Assembly: GCA_050288425.1 (NCBI GenBank)
Contig: JBNKDU010000002.1
Coordinates: 1-64,000 of the forward strand
Source: JARRKU01 sp050288425
Lineage (GTDB): Bacteria > Desulfobacterota > Desulfobacteria > Desulfobacterales > Desulfosarcinaceae
Direction of reading: 5' to 3'
Length of the DNA: 64,000 nt
Shown one piece after another: positions 35,105-42,683 of the stretch (positions are counted from its first letter, which is position 1; every line of letters starts with the position of its first letter). The translations under genes were made by a program, and so were the position numbers. The notes under the pieces are model-generated. The model ran no database searches, was not told where the DNA came from, and was given only the letters and a program-made list of their open reading frames with translations.

Positions 35105-35800
35105 CTAACGAACTTCACCGGGCCGCTTGACTCCCACAGTGGTCAAGGATCCGTTGGTAATCAATATTTTACGATTGGCGAATCGGCGGATCAGCCTGCG
35201 GTCATAAGACAGAAATACCACCGGTTTGCCGCTGTCGATCCACCCATTGAAAATCTGGGTCAATAATTCGAAGTGGGCATGACCGATATAGTCCTCGGGC
35301 CGGTGCAGCAACAACATCTCCGGCTCTTTGCTGATTTCCCGGATTACGATGGCCATCTGGATATCCATGGCGTTGAGTTCCGACGGCCGGCGGTCCAGCT
35401 TTGCGCAAATGCCGGCAGTATCGCATAAGGCCATGATTTTGTCATCCAATTTGATGGTCAGGTCGTTCTCGAAATAGTACCGTTGGATCAGGATGTTCTG
35501 GCGCAGGCTGAGGTTGCTGATCAAGGCGGTATCGGGAGCGATATAGCCGATTTTGCGTTTGCAATGGAGCATCTTCCGGTAATTGCTCAATTCCTGGCGT
35601 TTGCCCTTGAAGCGAAATTCACCCGCTACGGGATAGGTCAGGGTGGCCAGCCCCCGGAGCAGGGTGTGGGCATCGTCGAGAGTATCGGCATCGATGGTGC
35701 AGACATCGCCGTGGTTCAGGGCGAAATAAAAGCTGGCAATGCCGTTGCCGGAACCGACAGGAGGAAGCGTATAGTTGGATAATTCGATCAGTGGCGGCAT
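35105..35800 (-). CDS. MlaF-like ABC ATPase homologue with degenerate active site
   Basis: In position and overall pattern this is the ATPase of the MlaEFD transporter, 231 residues. The Q-loop region is recognisable (KIGYIAPDTALISNLSLRQN, like GYVFQ.aLfdsltvreN), but the catalytic motifs are gone. The Walker A position reads TIDADTLDDAHTLL with no GxGKS (37-46). The signature reads SELNAMDIQMA instead of LSGG (140-150). Walker B reads LLLHRPED instead of LLLDEP. The H-loop His is Tyr (FLSYDRR). It looks unable to bind or hydrolyse ATP in the normal way, yet the frame is intact between mlaE and mlaD. Start ATG 35800, SD weak; the frame extends to 35899. Confidence 0.82.
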   Translation of the reverse strand: MPPLIELSNYTLPPVGSGNGIASFYFALNHGDVCTIDADTLDDAHTLLRGLATLTYPVAGEFRFKGKRQELSNYRKMLHCKRKIGYIAPDTALISNLSLRQNILIQRYYFENDLTIKLDDKIMALCDTAGICAKLDRRPSELNAMDIQMAIVIREISKEPEMLLLHRPEDYIGHAHFELLTQIFNGWIDSGKPVVFLSYDRRLIRRFANRKILITNGSLTTVGVKRPGEVR

Positions 35801-35841
35801 GTTGATCCAAGGATTGCAGATCCGTGTGCTCCGGATCTTCT

Positions 35842-36618
35842 TTACAGGTAAAAGATGATCGAGATGATTCCATTGATGACCAGGCAATAGAAAAAGCATT
35901 CCACCGCTGCCCGTGAAGTGGCAATCGGAACCTCCGTGATCTGGCTTTTCATTTCCAAACCACGGTAGAGGCAGGTTACCGTAATGGTGAAACCGAACAG
36001 TATCGCCTTGGTCATCCCCACCGCGATGTCCGCTATGCTAATGGCTTTGGCGATCTGGTGCAAGAAATTCCCCATGGGAATGTAGGTGATCATCCATACC
36101 ATGGCATATCCGCCGAATATGGAAATCAGATCGAATACGATGAACAATCCCAGCAGGGCCGATGTGATGCCCACCAAGCGGGGAATACAGACGATCCGGA
36201 AGGGATCCATGCCACTCATTTCGATGGCGTCCAATTCGTGCAGGACACGCATATAGCTGACCTCTATGGTGACGGCGGTGGCCGACCGCAGGATCACCAT
36301 CATGGCGGTGAGAAAAGGACCCACTTCTCGGACGATCAACAGGATGGAGATGCGTCCGAAGTCGTATTGCCCCGAAAGGATGGCAAATTGGATAATGATG
36401 GCACTTCCCATGATTAATGCGATGGGAATGATAATCGGAAGGGCCTGAACGGCCGTAAAATACAGCTGTTGCACAATCACCCGGCTCATGAGCGCCCGGC
36501 CGGCTTTGGGCCGGGACATGGCCACCATGAGAATCCGGTAGGTGAATGCCAGCAGGTCCAGAATGTGGTTGACGGAATCGATTGCCTTGCGGCCGATGTA
36601 AGCGATGGCGCGTTCCAT
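35842..36618 (-). CDS. MlaE-family ABC transporter permease
   Basis: Inner-membrane permease of an Mla lipid transporter, 258 residues with five to six hydrophobic segments. It carries the family motif around VGPFLTAMMVILRSATAVTIE (normally GP.lta...agR.g....E.) and EMSGMDPFRIVCIPRLVG (E..G.dp...lv.PR), which couples to the ATPase. First gene of the leftward operon, behind a sigma-70-like promoter (36670-36697). Confidence 0.93.
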   Translation of the reverse strand: MERAIAYIGRKAIDSVNHILDLLAFTYRILMVAMSRPKAGRALMSRVIVQQLYFTAVQALPIIIPIALIMGSAIIIQFAILSGQYDFGRISILLIVREVGPFLTAMMVILRSATAVTIEVSYMRVLHELDAIEMSGMDPFRIVCIPRLVGITSALLGLFIVFDLISIFGGYAMVWMITYIPMGNFLHQIAKAISIADIAVGMTKAILFGFTITVTCLYRGLEMKSQITEVPIATSRAAVECFFYCLVINGIISIIFYL

Positions 36619-36653
36619 ATCGTGATGGCTTGCCGCCTGGATCGGTGGATTGG

Positions 36654-36682
36654 TTGACTTCGTGCAAGTATTACAATATATT
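36654..36682 (+). promoter_or_regulatory. Sigma-70 promoter of the TPR lipoprotein gene
   Basis: TTGACT (36654-36659), 17-base spacer, TATATT (36677-36682), 82 bases upstream of the ATG at 36765. It overlaps the divergent mlaE promoter. Confidence 0.65.
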
Positions 36683-36697
36683 GTCCGACACGGTCAA
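36670..36697 (-). promoter_or_regulatory. Sigma-70-like promoter of the mla operon
   Basis: Minus strand TTGACC (36697-36692), 16-base spacer, TGTAAT (36675-36670), about 50 bases upstream of mlaE. It overlaps the divergent promoter by 13 bases. Confidence 0.55.
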
Positions 36698-36764
36698 CCG
36701 CATTAGATAACTCCCTAAAAACAATAGATGAAAAATCTTTTCGGGCTTATTCTGTGGTGGTGAT

Positions 36765-37148
36765 ATGTGGAAGACGAAATGTGCCCTGACGCTATGGACC
36801 TTGATCATCATGGTCGGCTGCGGTCCGGATACGATATTCGTGCGGCCCGGCCTTGACACACCGGCCCAGCATGTATCCAATGGTCGCCGGTTCCTTCAAC
36901 GCGGCAAACTGGACGACGCCTGCCGTGAATTCAACCGCGCCAGGGAACTGGATCCCGATTATGTCGGCGCCTATGTCGGTTTGGGTGTGGCATTGGGGCG
37001 CAAGGGAGATCTCGATGCCGGCATGGAGATCATGAAACAGGCCGAGCGACTGAGCGACAGCGCCCAGGATCGTGATGCCGTCGAGGAAGGCTATCGCCAA
37101 CTCATGGAAATCAAGCGCCGAACGGAATCAGAATCGCCGAATGAATAA
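36765..37148 (+). CDS. Tetratricopeptide-repeat lipoprotein
   Basis: A 127-residue predicted lipoprotein: short signal peptide with a lipobox (LTLWTLIIMVGC, Cys19), then two TPR-like units (NGRRFLQRGKLDDACREFNR, AYVGLGVALGRKGDLDAGME). It probably sits in a membrane facing the periplasm and may act as a scaffold. Divergent from the mla operon with overlapping promoters, so a role in envelope lipid homeostasis is possible but unproven. ATG at 36765 after GTGGTGGTGAT, a weak SD. Confidence 0.78.
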   Translation: MWKTKCALTLWTLIIMVGCGPDTIFVRPGLDTPAQHVSNGRRFLQRGKLDDACREFNRARELDPDYVGAYVGLGVALGRKGDLDAGMEIMKQAERLSDSAQDRDAVEEGYRQLMEIKRRTESESPNE

Positions 37149-37174
37149 TCACCAGGCCGGGAGCGTCGCATCCC

Positions 37175-37208
37175 CGAAAAACCCCGATCCTCTTGCGTCG
37201 GCTTCGGG
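37175..37208 (-). terminator. Possible terminator downstream of ahcY
   Basis: Minus strand CCCGA ... TCGGG (5-6 bp stem, wide loop) followed by GTTTTTC, about 50 bases after the ahcY stop in the gap between convergent genes. Weak stem. Confidence 0.35.
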
Positions 37209-37255
37209 AAAAAACTCCCCGACCCCACAATGAATTCACGGGCCAGCGTCCGGGG

Positions 37256-38710
37256 TCAATATCGATAATGTTCCGGCTTGAAAGGCCCTTCCAGTGGAAT
37301 GCCCAGGTAGTCGGCCTGTTTGGCGGTGAGCTTGGTCAGCTTGGCACCCAGGCGCTCCAGGTGCAGCCGCGCCACTTCCTCGTCCAGCCGTTTCGGTAAC
37401 GTGTAAACCTTCTTTTCGAGTCGGTCGGCGGCCAGGCTGATTTGGGCGAGGCATTGGTTGGTAAAGCTGTTGCTCATCACAAAACTGGGATGACCCGTGG
37501 CACAACCCAGGTTCACCAGACGGCCTTCGGCAAGAACGATAATCGACCTTCCCGATTTGAGGGTCCATTTGTCCACCTGGGGTTTGATATTTTCCCGGCG
37601 GCATTCCGGGGTGCTTTCAAGATAGCGCATGTCGATCTCACTGTCGAAGTGACCGATATTGCAGATGATCGCTTCGTTTTTCATCATTTCCATATGCCTG
37701 CCGGTGATCACATCGCAGTTGCCGGTGGCGGTGATAAAAATGTCACCGGCGGAAGCGGCTTCCTCCATGGTGGTAACTTCGTATCCTTCCATGGCCGCCT
37801 GCAAGGCGCAAATGGGATCGATCTCGGTGATCAGCACGCGGGCGCCGTATCCTCGCATGGATTGGGCGCAACCCTTGCCCACATCTCCATAGCCGCAGAC
37901 GACGACCACCTTGCCGGCCGCCATCACATCCGTGGCGCGCTTGATCCCGTCCGCCAATGACTCCCGGCAGCCATACAGGTTGTCGAATTTGGACTTGGTG
38001 ACCGAATCGTTGACATTGTAGGCCGGAAACAGCAGTTCGCCGGACTGTTGAAGCTGGTAGAGACGATGTACGCCGGTGGTGGTCTCTTCGGAGACACCCT
38101 TCACGTTTCCTGCGATACGGGTCCAAAAGCCATTGTCCCGGGCATAGCTGACCTTCAATCGCGAAATCAGGCAGCGCATGTCCTCGCTGTCGTAATCCTT
38201 GTCCAACAGGGAGGGGTCTTTTTCCACCTCCACCCCCTGATGAATATACATGGTGGCATCGCCGCCGTCGTCCACGATCAAGTCGGGTCCGCTTCCGTCC
38301 GGCCAGATCAGCGCCTGCTCGGTGCACCACCAGTATTGGTCCAGGGTTTCGCCTTTCCAGGCAAACACGGCGGCGGCTCCCTTTTCAGCCACGGCAGCCG
38401 CGGCATGATCCTGGGTGCTGAAAATATTGCACGAGGCCCACCGGATATCGGCGCCCAGGATTTTCAGGGTGTCGATCAGCATGGCCGTCTGTATGGTCAT
38501 GTGCAGACTTCCCATGACCTTCAGCCCTTTGAGCGGCTGTTGGAGCCCATATTTTTCCCGGACCGCCATGAGTCCGGGCATTTCTCGCTCCGACAAGGCC
38601 ATCTCCTTATGACCCAGCGATGCCAGGGAAATATCGGCGACTTTGTATGGCAATTGAGGGTCGAGTTCCAGAGAACCCGATGGGGTCTCCAGTTTGGTTG
38701 CTACCGTCAT
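37256..38710 (-). CDS. ahcY: Adenosylhomocysteinase (SAH hydrolase)
   Basis: Splits S-adenosylhomocysteine into adenosine and homocysteine using bound NAD+, removing the inhibitor of methyltransferases. 484 residues with the substrate domain (QTAMLIDTLKILGADIRWASCNIFSTQDHAAAAVA), the NAD Rossmann fold (VVVCGYGDVGKGCAQSMRGYGA) and the conserved C-terminal KPEHYRY-type ending. The ATG at 38710 has AAGGAGG eight bases upstream; the upstream frame to 38752 is rejected. It follows metK by 105 bases, a leader that can fold (38747-38809). Confidence 0.97.
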   Translation of the reverse strand: MTVATKLETPSGSLELDPQLPYKVADISLASLGHKEMALSEREMPGLMAVREKYGLQQPLKGLKVMGSLHMTIQTAMLIDTLKILGADIRWASCNIFSTQDHAAAAVAEKGAAAVFAWKGETLDQYWWCTEQALIWPDGSGPDLIVDDGGDATMYIHQGVEVEKDPSLLDKDYDSEDMRCLISRLKVSYARDNGFWTRIAGNVKGVSEETTTGVHRLYQLQQSGELLFPAYNVNDSVTKSKFDNLYGCRESLADGIKRATDVMAAGKVVVVCGYGDVGKGCAQSMRGYGARVLITEIDPICALQAAMEGYEVTTMEEAASAGDIFITATGNCDVITGRHMEMMKNEAIICNIGHFDSEIDMRYLESTPECRRENIKPQVDKWTLKSGRSIIVLAEGRLVNLGCATGHPSFVMSNSFTNQCLAQISLAADRLEKKVYTLPKRLDEEVARLHLERLGAKLTKLTAKQADYLGIPLEGPFKPEHYRY

Positions 38711-38746
38711 AAAATCCTCCTTGGTTTGGTTTGCCGGAATTTCTAA

Positions 38747-38809
38747 CGACAAACCAGGGGGCCGCGCATGTGCCTCCCCGCCCCCGTTGTCAGCTGAACC
38801 GACTCGTCG
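38747..38809 (-). promoter_or_regulatory. Structured ahcY leader, architecture reminiscent of an SAH riboswitch
   Basis: On the minus strand CGACGAG pairs with UUUGUCG (7 bp, with wobbles; 38809-38803 and 38753-38747). It encloses an inner stem GGGGGC / GCCCCC (38785-38780 and 38762-38757), with a 17-base purine/pyrimidine-mixed joining strand containing AGCUGACAAC and a three-base 3' joint. The SAH riboswitch has this P1-joint-P2-short-joint-P1' order and controls ahcY in other proteobacteria, but the conserved core is only partly matched. It lies 37 bases before the ahcY start. Confidence 0.35.
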
Positions 38810-38815
38810 AAAAGA

Positions 38816-39985
38816 CTAAAGACCCGACCGTTCACGAATCTTCTCGGCCATTTTGGTGCTTTCCCAGGTAAATCCCGGCTCGTTGCGGCCGAAGTGACCG
38901 TAGGCCGATGTCTGCCGGTAAATGGGATTCAGCAGGTCAAGGTATTCGATAATGGCCGCCGGACGCAGATCGAACACGTCGGCGATGATTTCTTCCGCCC
39001 GGCTTTCCGGCAGGTTGCCCGTGCCCATGAAATCCACCATGATGGATACCGGTTCGGCAACACCGATGGCATAGGCGATCTGGACTTCGCATTTTTTGGC
39101 CAGGCCGGCCGCCACCAGGTTCTTGGCGACATGGCGGCCCATATAAGATGCACTGCGATCCACCTTGGAAGGATCCTTGCCGGAAAAGCAACCGCCCCCA
39201 TGGCTTCCCTGGCCGCCATAGGTGTCGACGATGATCTTGCGGCCGGTCAATCCACAGTCGCCCATGGGCCCGCCCACCACGAAACGGCCGGTGGGATTGA
39301 TGAAATAACGGGTATCACCGTCGATCATATTCGCTGGAACGACCTTTTTGATCACCTCTTCGATAATCGCTTCCTGCAGATCCTCATGGGTGATGTCGGG
39401 CTTGTGCTGCGCAGAGACCACGATGGCGTCGACCCGGATGGGCACGCCGTCTTCATATTCGACGGTGACCTGGGACTTTCCGTCGGGACGCAGAAAGTTC
39501 AGGGCGCCGTTTTTCCGCACCTTGGCCAGTCGGCGGGTCAGCTTGTGGGCATACATGATGGGCATGGGCATCAGCTCAGGAGTTTCGTCGGTGGCATAGC
39601 CGAACATCAAGCCCTGGTCGCCTGCGCCTTGATCCTTGAAAAGCCCTTCTCCCTTATTCACCCCTTGGGCAATATCCGGTGACTGCCGGTCGATGCTGGT
39701 CTGTACCGCGCAGGTACGCCAATCAAAGCCCATCTGCGAAGAGTTATATCCGATATCCGCGATGGTGCGGCGGACGATGTCAGGCATGTCGACATAACAG
39801 CTCGTGGTGATCTCGCCGGCGATAAACGCCATTCCGGTGGTGACCAGGGTTTCACATGCCACCCGGCAGTTCCTGTCCTGCTCCATGATCGCATCCAGCA
39901 CCGCATCGGAAATGGCGTCGGCCACCTTATCCGGATGTCCCTCGGTAACTGATTCGGATGTGAACACAGATCGCTTCAAAGTCAT
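38816..39985 (-). CDS. metK: S-adenosylmethionine synthetase
   Basis: Makes SAM from methionine and ATP. 389 residues with the signatures GHPDKVADAISD near the N-terminus, GAGDQGLMFGYATDETPE and the P-loop-like GGQGSHGGGCFSGKDPSKVD. The ATG at 39985 follows AGGAGA at 7 bases. It precedes ahcY, so SAM production and SAH removal are probably co-transcribed. The leader between this gene and the upstream kinase-like gene is 331 bases. Confidence 0.97.
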   Translation of the reverse strand: MTLKRSVFTSESVTEGHPDKVADAISDAVLDAIMEQDRNCRVACETLVTTGMAFIAGEITTSCYVDMPDIVRRTIADIGYNSSQMGFDWRTCAVQTSIDRQSPDIAQGVNKGEGLFKDQGAGDQGLMFGYATDETPELMPMPIMYAHKLTRRLAKVRKNGALNFLRPDGKSQVTVEYEDGVPIRVDAIVVSAQHKPDITHEDLQEAIIEEVIKKVVPANMIDGDTRYFINPTGRFVVGGPMGDCGLTGRKIIVDTYGGQGSHGGGCFSGKDPSKVDRSASYMGRHVAKNLVAAGLAKKCEVQIAYAIGVAEPVSIMVDFMGTGNLPESRAEEIIADVFDLRPAAIIEYLDLLNPIYRQTSAYGHFGRNEPGFTWESTKMAEKIRERSGL

Positions 39986-40020
39986 GGTATCTCTCCTGGG
40001 GCTAAGGATATGGATATGAT

Positions 40021-40070
40021 GGATTGTCCGGGGCCCAAGGGGGCGTGCCCGTCTCAATGCTCCTCGATAT
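40021..40070 (-). promoter_or_regulatory. metK leader segment resembling an SAH-riboswitch core
   Basis: The 331-base metK leader (39986-40316) holds no gene. On the minus strand it reads CGAGGAGCAUUGAGAC, then GGGCACGCCC, then CUUGGGCC. The SAH riboswitch core is CGAGGAGCGCUGCRAC, then a short stem, then a strand closing P1. Here UCGAG could pair with CUUGG and AUUG with a downstream CAAU. The match is partial. A promoter-like TTGACT ... TATAGG pair lies about 170 bases further upstream. Confidence 0.3.
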
Positions 40071-40316
40071 CATTAGAAAACGCCTGGACCATGGTGCGCG
40101 ATTGTCAACGTTCGATTGAAGTCACTGAAATTTCCGGTCAAGGTGTTCTTGTGTTCTTGAATGAAGGCAATGATCGTGACCGTCCCGCATCGTAACCCCC
40201 AACCCTATATATGCGGTTCCGAAAAGTCAAATGCCGACCCATCGGGCAGGCAAGATGATCGGCCCGGGTCATGTTTCCTGGACACGGCCGGGGTCCCGGG
40301 CGAGCGGTGGTTCCCA

Positions 40317-40934
40317 TCACGATTTCGGTTGAGCCAGGCGCACGATGGTATCCACGGCCTGGTCCAGGGGTACTTTGGCCATATTCAGGACGACATGGTA
40401 CAATTCCGGCTGATCAAAGTCCTGCTTTCCGATTTTGCGGTACAGGTTGGCGCGGCGCTTTTCCTCGCTTCTGACGACATTCGTCGCCTGGCTATATCCC
40501 AGGTCGTAACGTTCCTCCATGAACTTGACCCGGTTTTCGAATGAGTTGATCAGCAATACGTGAAAGGCGTCGGGGTGATCATTGAGGATATACTGGCTGC
40601 CCCGGTCGAGAAACAATACATCGCCCTCCTCGGCCATCTGGGAGATGATGAGCACCAGATAGTCGATGTAGATCTGCTCGTCGATGTATCCGTAATCATC
40701 TTTCAACACGCGCTCCAGCAAAGGTTTGGAAACCATTTTGGTGACGATGCGGGACAGCCGCCCGCCCGCCTCTTTTTCCACCGATTCCACCCATCCGGGT
40801 GAGACCTTCGCTTTTTCGGCAATGATCTGGACGATGTCTTCGTCGACAAAAGTATAATCCAGTGCGTTGGCCACGCGTTTGCCGATGGTTTTCCCGCCGG
40901 CGCCAAATTGTCGTGAGATGGTGATGACGGCCAT
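40317..40934 (-). CDS. Cytidylate-kinase-like P-loop protein (AAA_26 type)
   Basis: A 205-residue P-loop protein resembling cytidylate kinase: opening MAVITISRQFGAGGKTIGKR (P-loop GAGGKT), then a lid-like basic segment (VVRSEEKRRANLYRKIG) and a closing DQAVDTIVRLAQ. This is the cytidylate-kinase-like family common in Desulfobacterota, whose members often sit apart from ribosomal operons; the true substrate is not known. ATG 40934 with AAGGGGG upstream. It lies downstream of a universal stress protein gene and upstream of metK, all leftward. Confidence 0.85.
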   Translation of the reverse strand: MAVITISRQFGAGGKTIGKRVANALDYTFVDEDIVQIIAEKAKVSPGWVESVEKEAGGRLSRIVTKMVSKPLLERVLKDDYGYIDEQIYIDYLVLIISQMAEEGDVLFLDRGSQYILNDHPDAFHVLLINSFENRVKFMEERYDLGYSQATNVVRSEEKRRANLYRKIGKQDFDQPELYHVVLNMAKVPLDQAVDTIVRLAQPKS

Positions 40935-41067
40935 GCTCGCCCCCTTCTTTTTTGGATGTTGCTCCGTGACTGTGTAAATGTCAATATGGTATCAACCGCC
41001 GCACAACTGGTCGGTTCTTTTCTCTGCCTCCCCGTTGAGCCGAACCATCGATGCGATGTCCTTGCAA

Positions 41068-41976
41068 TCAGCACCTCCCCGAGCTGGGGTCGTGCCCGGT
41101 CAGTTCTTTTCCGGGTGGGATCACCAGCGTGGGGTAATCCGATTTTTCGGCAATGTTCCTGGTTGTGCTGCCGAGCCACCTTTCCCTGAACGCCGACTTG
41201 CTGGAGGATCCCATGACGATCATGCTGGCCCGGCGTTCGCCGGCGGCTTTTTCGATTTCGGCCTCCGGATCGCCGACATACAAGTGGGCGCTGGTCTCGA
41301 TTCCCTCCGCCTTCAGGGAGTCTGCGATTGCCTCCAGGTCGGCGCGCAGTTCCCTGCGTACCTTTTGAATCTCCATGGCCGAACCCTGAAGTTTTTTTTC
41401 ATCGACCACATGGATGACCGTCACATCCTCGATAACGTTTTTAAGCCCCGTCAGATAAGCTTCCGCCCGCTTGCTGGCCGGCGACCAGTCCGTGGCCAGC
41501 AGAAGCCTCTTAAAAGGATTTTCCAGCAAGCCGATCTTGTTGTTGAGCGGCTTGTAGACCAGAACCGGTACTGAGGACTGGCGGATAATTTCCGCGACAT
41601 CGGATCCGGAATAGAGCTGGTCCAGGAAATGCTTGTGTGAACGACCGATGACGATGAGGTCGGCGGCTTCCTTCTGTGCTGCGTCGATGACCTGATGGAT
41701 CAGGTTTCCCACCAGGATATAGACACCTACCTCCAAGCCCTGTTCGAACAAGTCTTCGGCCCAATCGATAAATCGGATGTTGGCGGCTTCCCGCAGCCTG
41801 ACGGCTTCCGATTTCTTGTAGCCCACCCCTCGTTGCATGGCCACTTTTTCTCTCTCGATGACCCTGGTCAGCACCACGTGATTGAGGGCTGCGGTACGCA
41901 GGCACAGCAAGCTTTGCAATGCACGAAAGCTCAAGTCGTTGAACTTGGTGACAAACAACAGCTTGCGGATTTCCAT
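41068..41976 (-). CDS. Tandem-domain universal stress protein
   Basis: 302 residues with two UspA-like domains (about 1-150 and 155-300), each with alternating strands and helices and a final LV(Y/I)(K/P)P strand. The ATP-binding loop G-2x-G-9x-G(S/T) is only partly kept: GRSHKHFLDQLYSGS in the first domain and GSSSKSAFRERWLGS in the second, each lacking the middle Gly, so nucleotide binding may be altered. The start follows a receiver-domain gene by 28 bases. Confidence 0.88.
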   Translation of the reverse strand: MEIRKLLFVTKFNDLSFRALQSLLCLRTAALNHVVLTRVIEREKVAMQRGVGYKKSEAVRLREAANIRFIDWAEDLFEQGLEVGVYILVGNLIHQVIDAAQKEAADLIVIGRSHKHFLDQLYSGSDVAEIIRQSSVPVLVYKPLNNKIGLLENPFKRLLLATDWSPASKRAEAYLTGLKNVIEDVTVIHVVDEKKLQGSAMEIQKVRRELRADLEAIADSLKAEGIETSAHLYVGDPEAEIEKAAGERRASMIVMGSSSKSAFRERWLGSTTRNIAEKSDYPTLVIPPGKELTGHDPSSGRC

Positions 41977-42004
41977 TGGTCATCATCTCCAATTCATTGG
42001 TTCC

Positions 42005-42397
42005 CTACGGCAAGGCTTTTCTGATGGCCGCGGCCAGCTCTTCGGCATCCACCGGTTTTTCCAGGTAGGTCATCGGTTCCGGAACCTCGGCTCCTCCAAA
42101 TTCGGTAAGCGCTTTTTGAGACCGTAAAAACGACTTGCGCGCGATCCCGGAAAGGATGATGATCGGGATATCGGCAAGTTTGGCATCGGTTTTCAGGTTC
42201 CGATAGAGACGGATTCCACTCTCGCGCGGCATCAATACATCCAGGATGATCAGGTCGGGCTTCTCCTTTTGCACGATCTGCATACCTTCTTCGCCATTGG
42301 TGGCCTCCAGCGGGGTGTAACCGTTTTCTTCCAAGACTGTGACGCTGAACAACCGCACATCCGGATCATCGTCCACGACCAAAACTTTTTTGCCCAT
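42005..42397 (-). CDS. Stand-alone response regulator receiver protein
   Basis: A 130-residue CheY-like receiver without output domain. The acidic pocket VVDDD, phospho-acceptor Asp in LIILDVLMPRESG, the Ser/Thr switch strand IIILSG and the Lys in YLEKP are all present. ATG 42397 with GGGAGGATATC upstream. Encoded 28 bases before the universal stress protein gene, so the two form a small operon. The cognate kinase is not adjacent; a 286-base upstream gap (42398-42683) shows no gene. Confidence 0.9.
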   Translation of the reverse strand: MGKKVLVVDDDPDVRLFSVTVLEENGYTPLEATNGEEGMQIVQKEKPDLIILDVLMPRESGIRLYRNLKTDAKLADIPIIILSGIARKSFLRSQKALTEFGGAEVPEPMTYLEKPVDAEELAAAIRKALP

Positions 42398-42683
42398 AAG
42401 ATATCCTCCCTATGTACTTGATTCCTTGGAATTGGTTTGCCTGTTTGCCTTGCTTCATATCTGTTTTGGGGCGATGTGTTCAAGCCCTAAATGGTGCGGA
42501 CGAATCCGAATGCCGCACTCAAGTTGTTTCAGGAGGCCGTCACCCTTTCGTTTGCAATCCCGGCGGTGGATATCGATCCATTGGGATCGGTCCATGGGAA
42601 CAGCGGCAGATGCCGGCGAAATCGCACCTCCGGTTAAAGGGCGGCCGCACGGGGGACGCCGTTCCAATTGGCGGGGCGGTCCG

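Noticed and set aside
39986..40316. SAM-I riboswitch upstream of metK
   Set aside because: None of the SAM-I hallmarks (kink-turn, conserved GAGGGA-type core) was found; only a partial SAH-like core is present.
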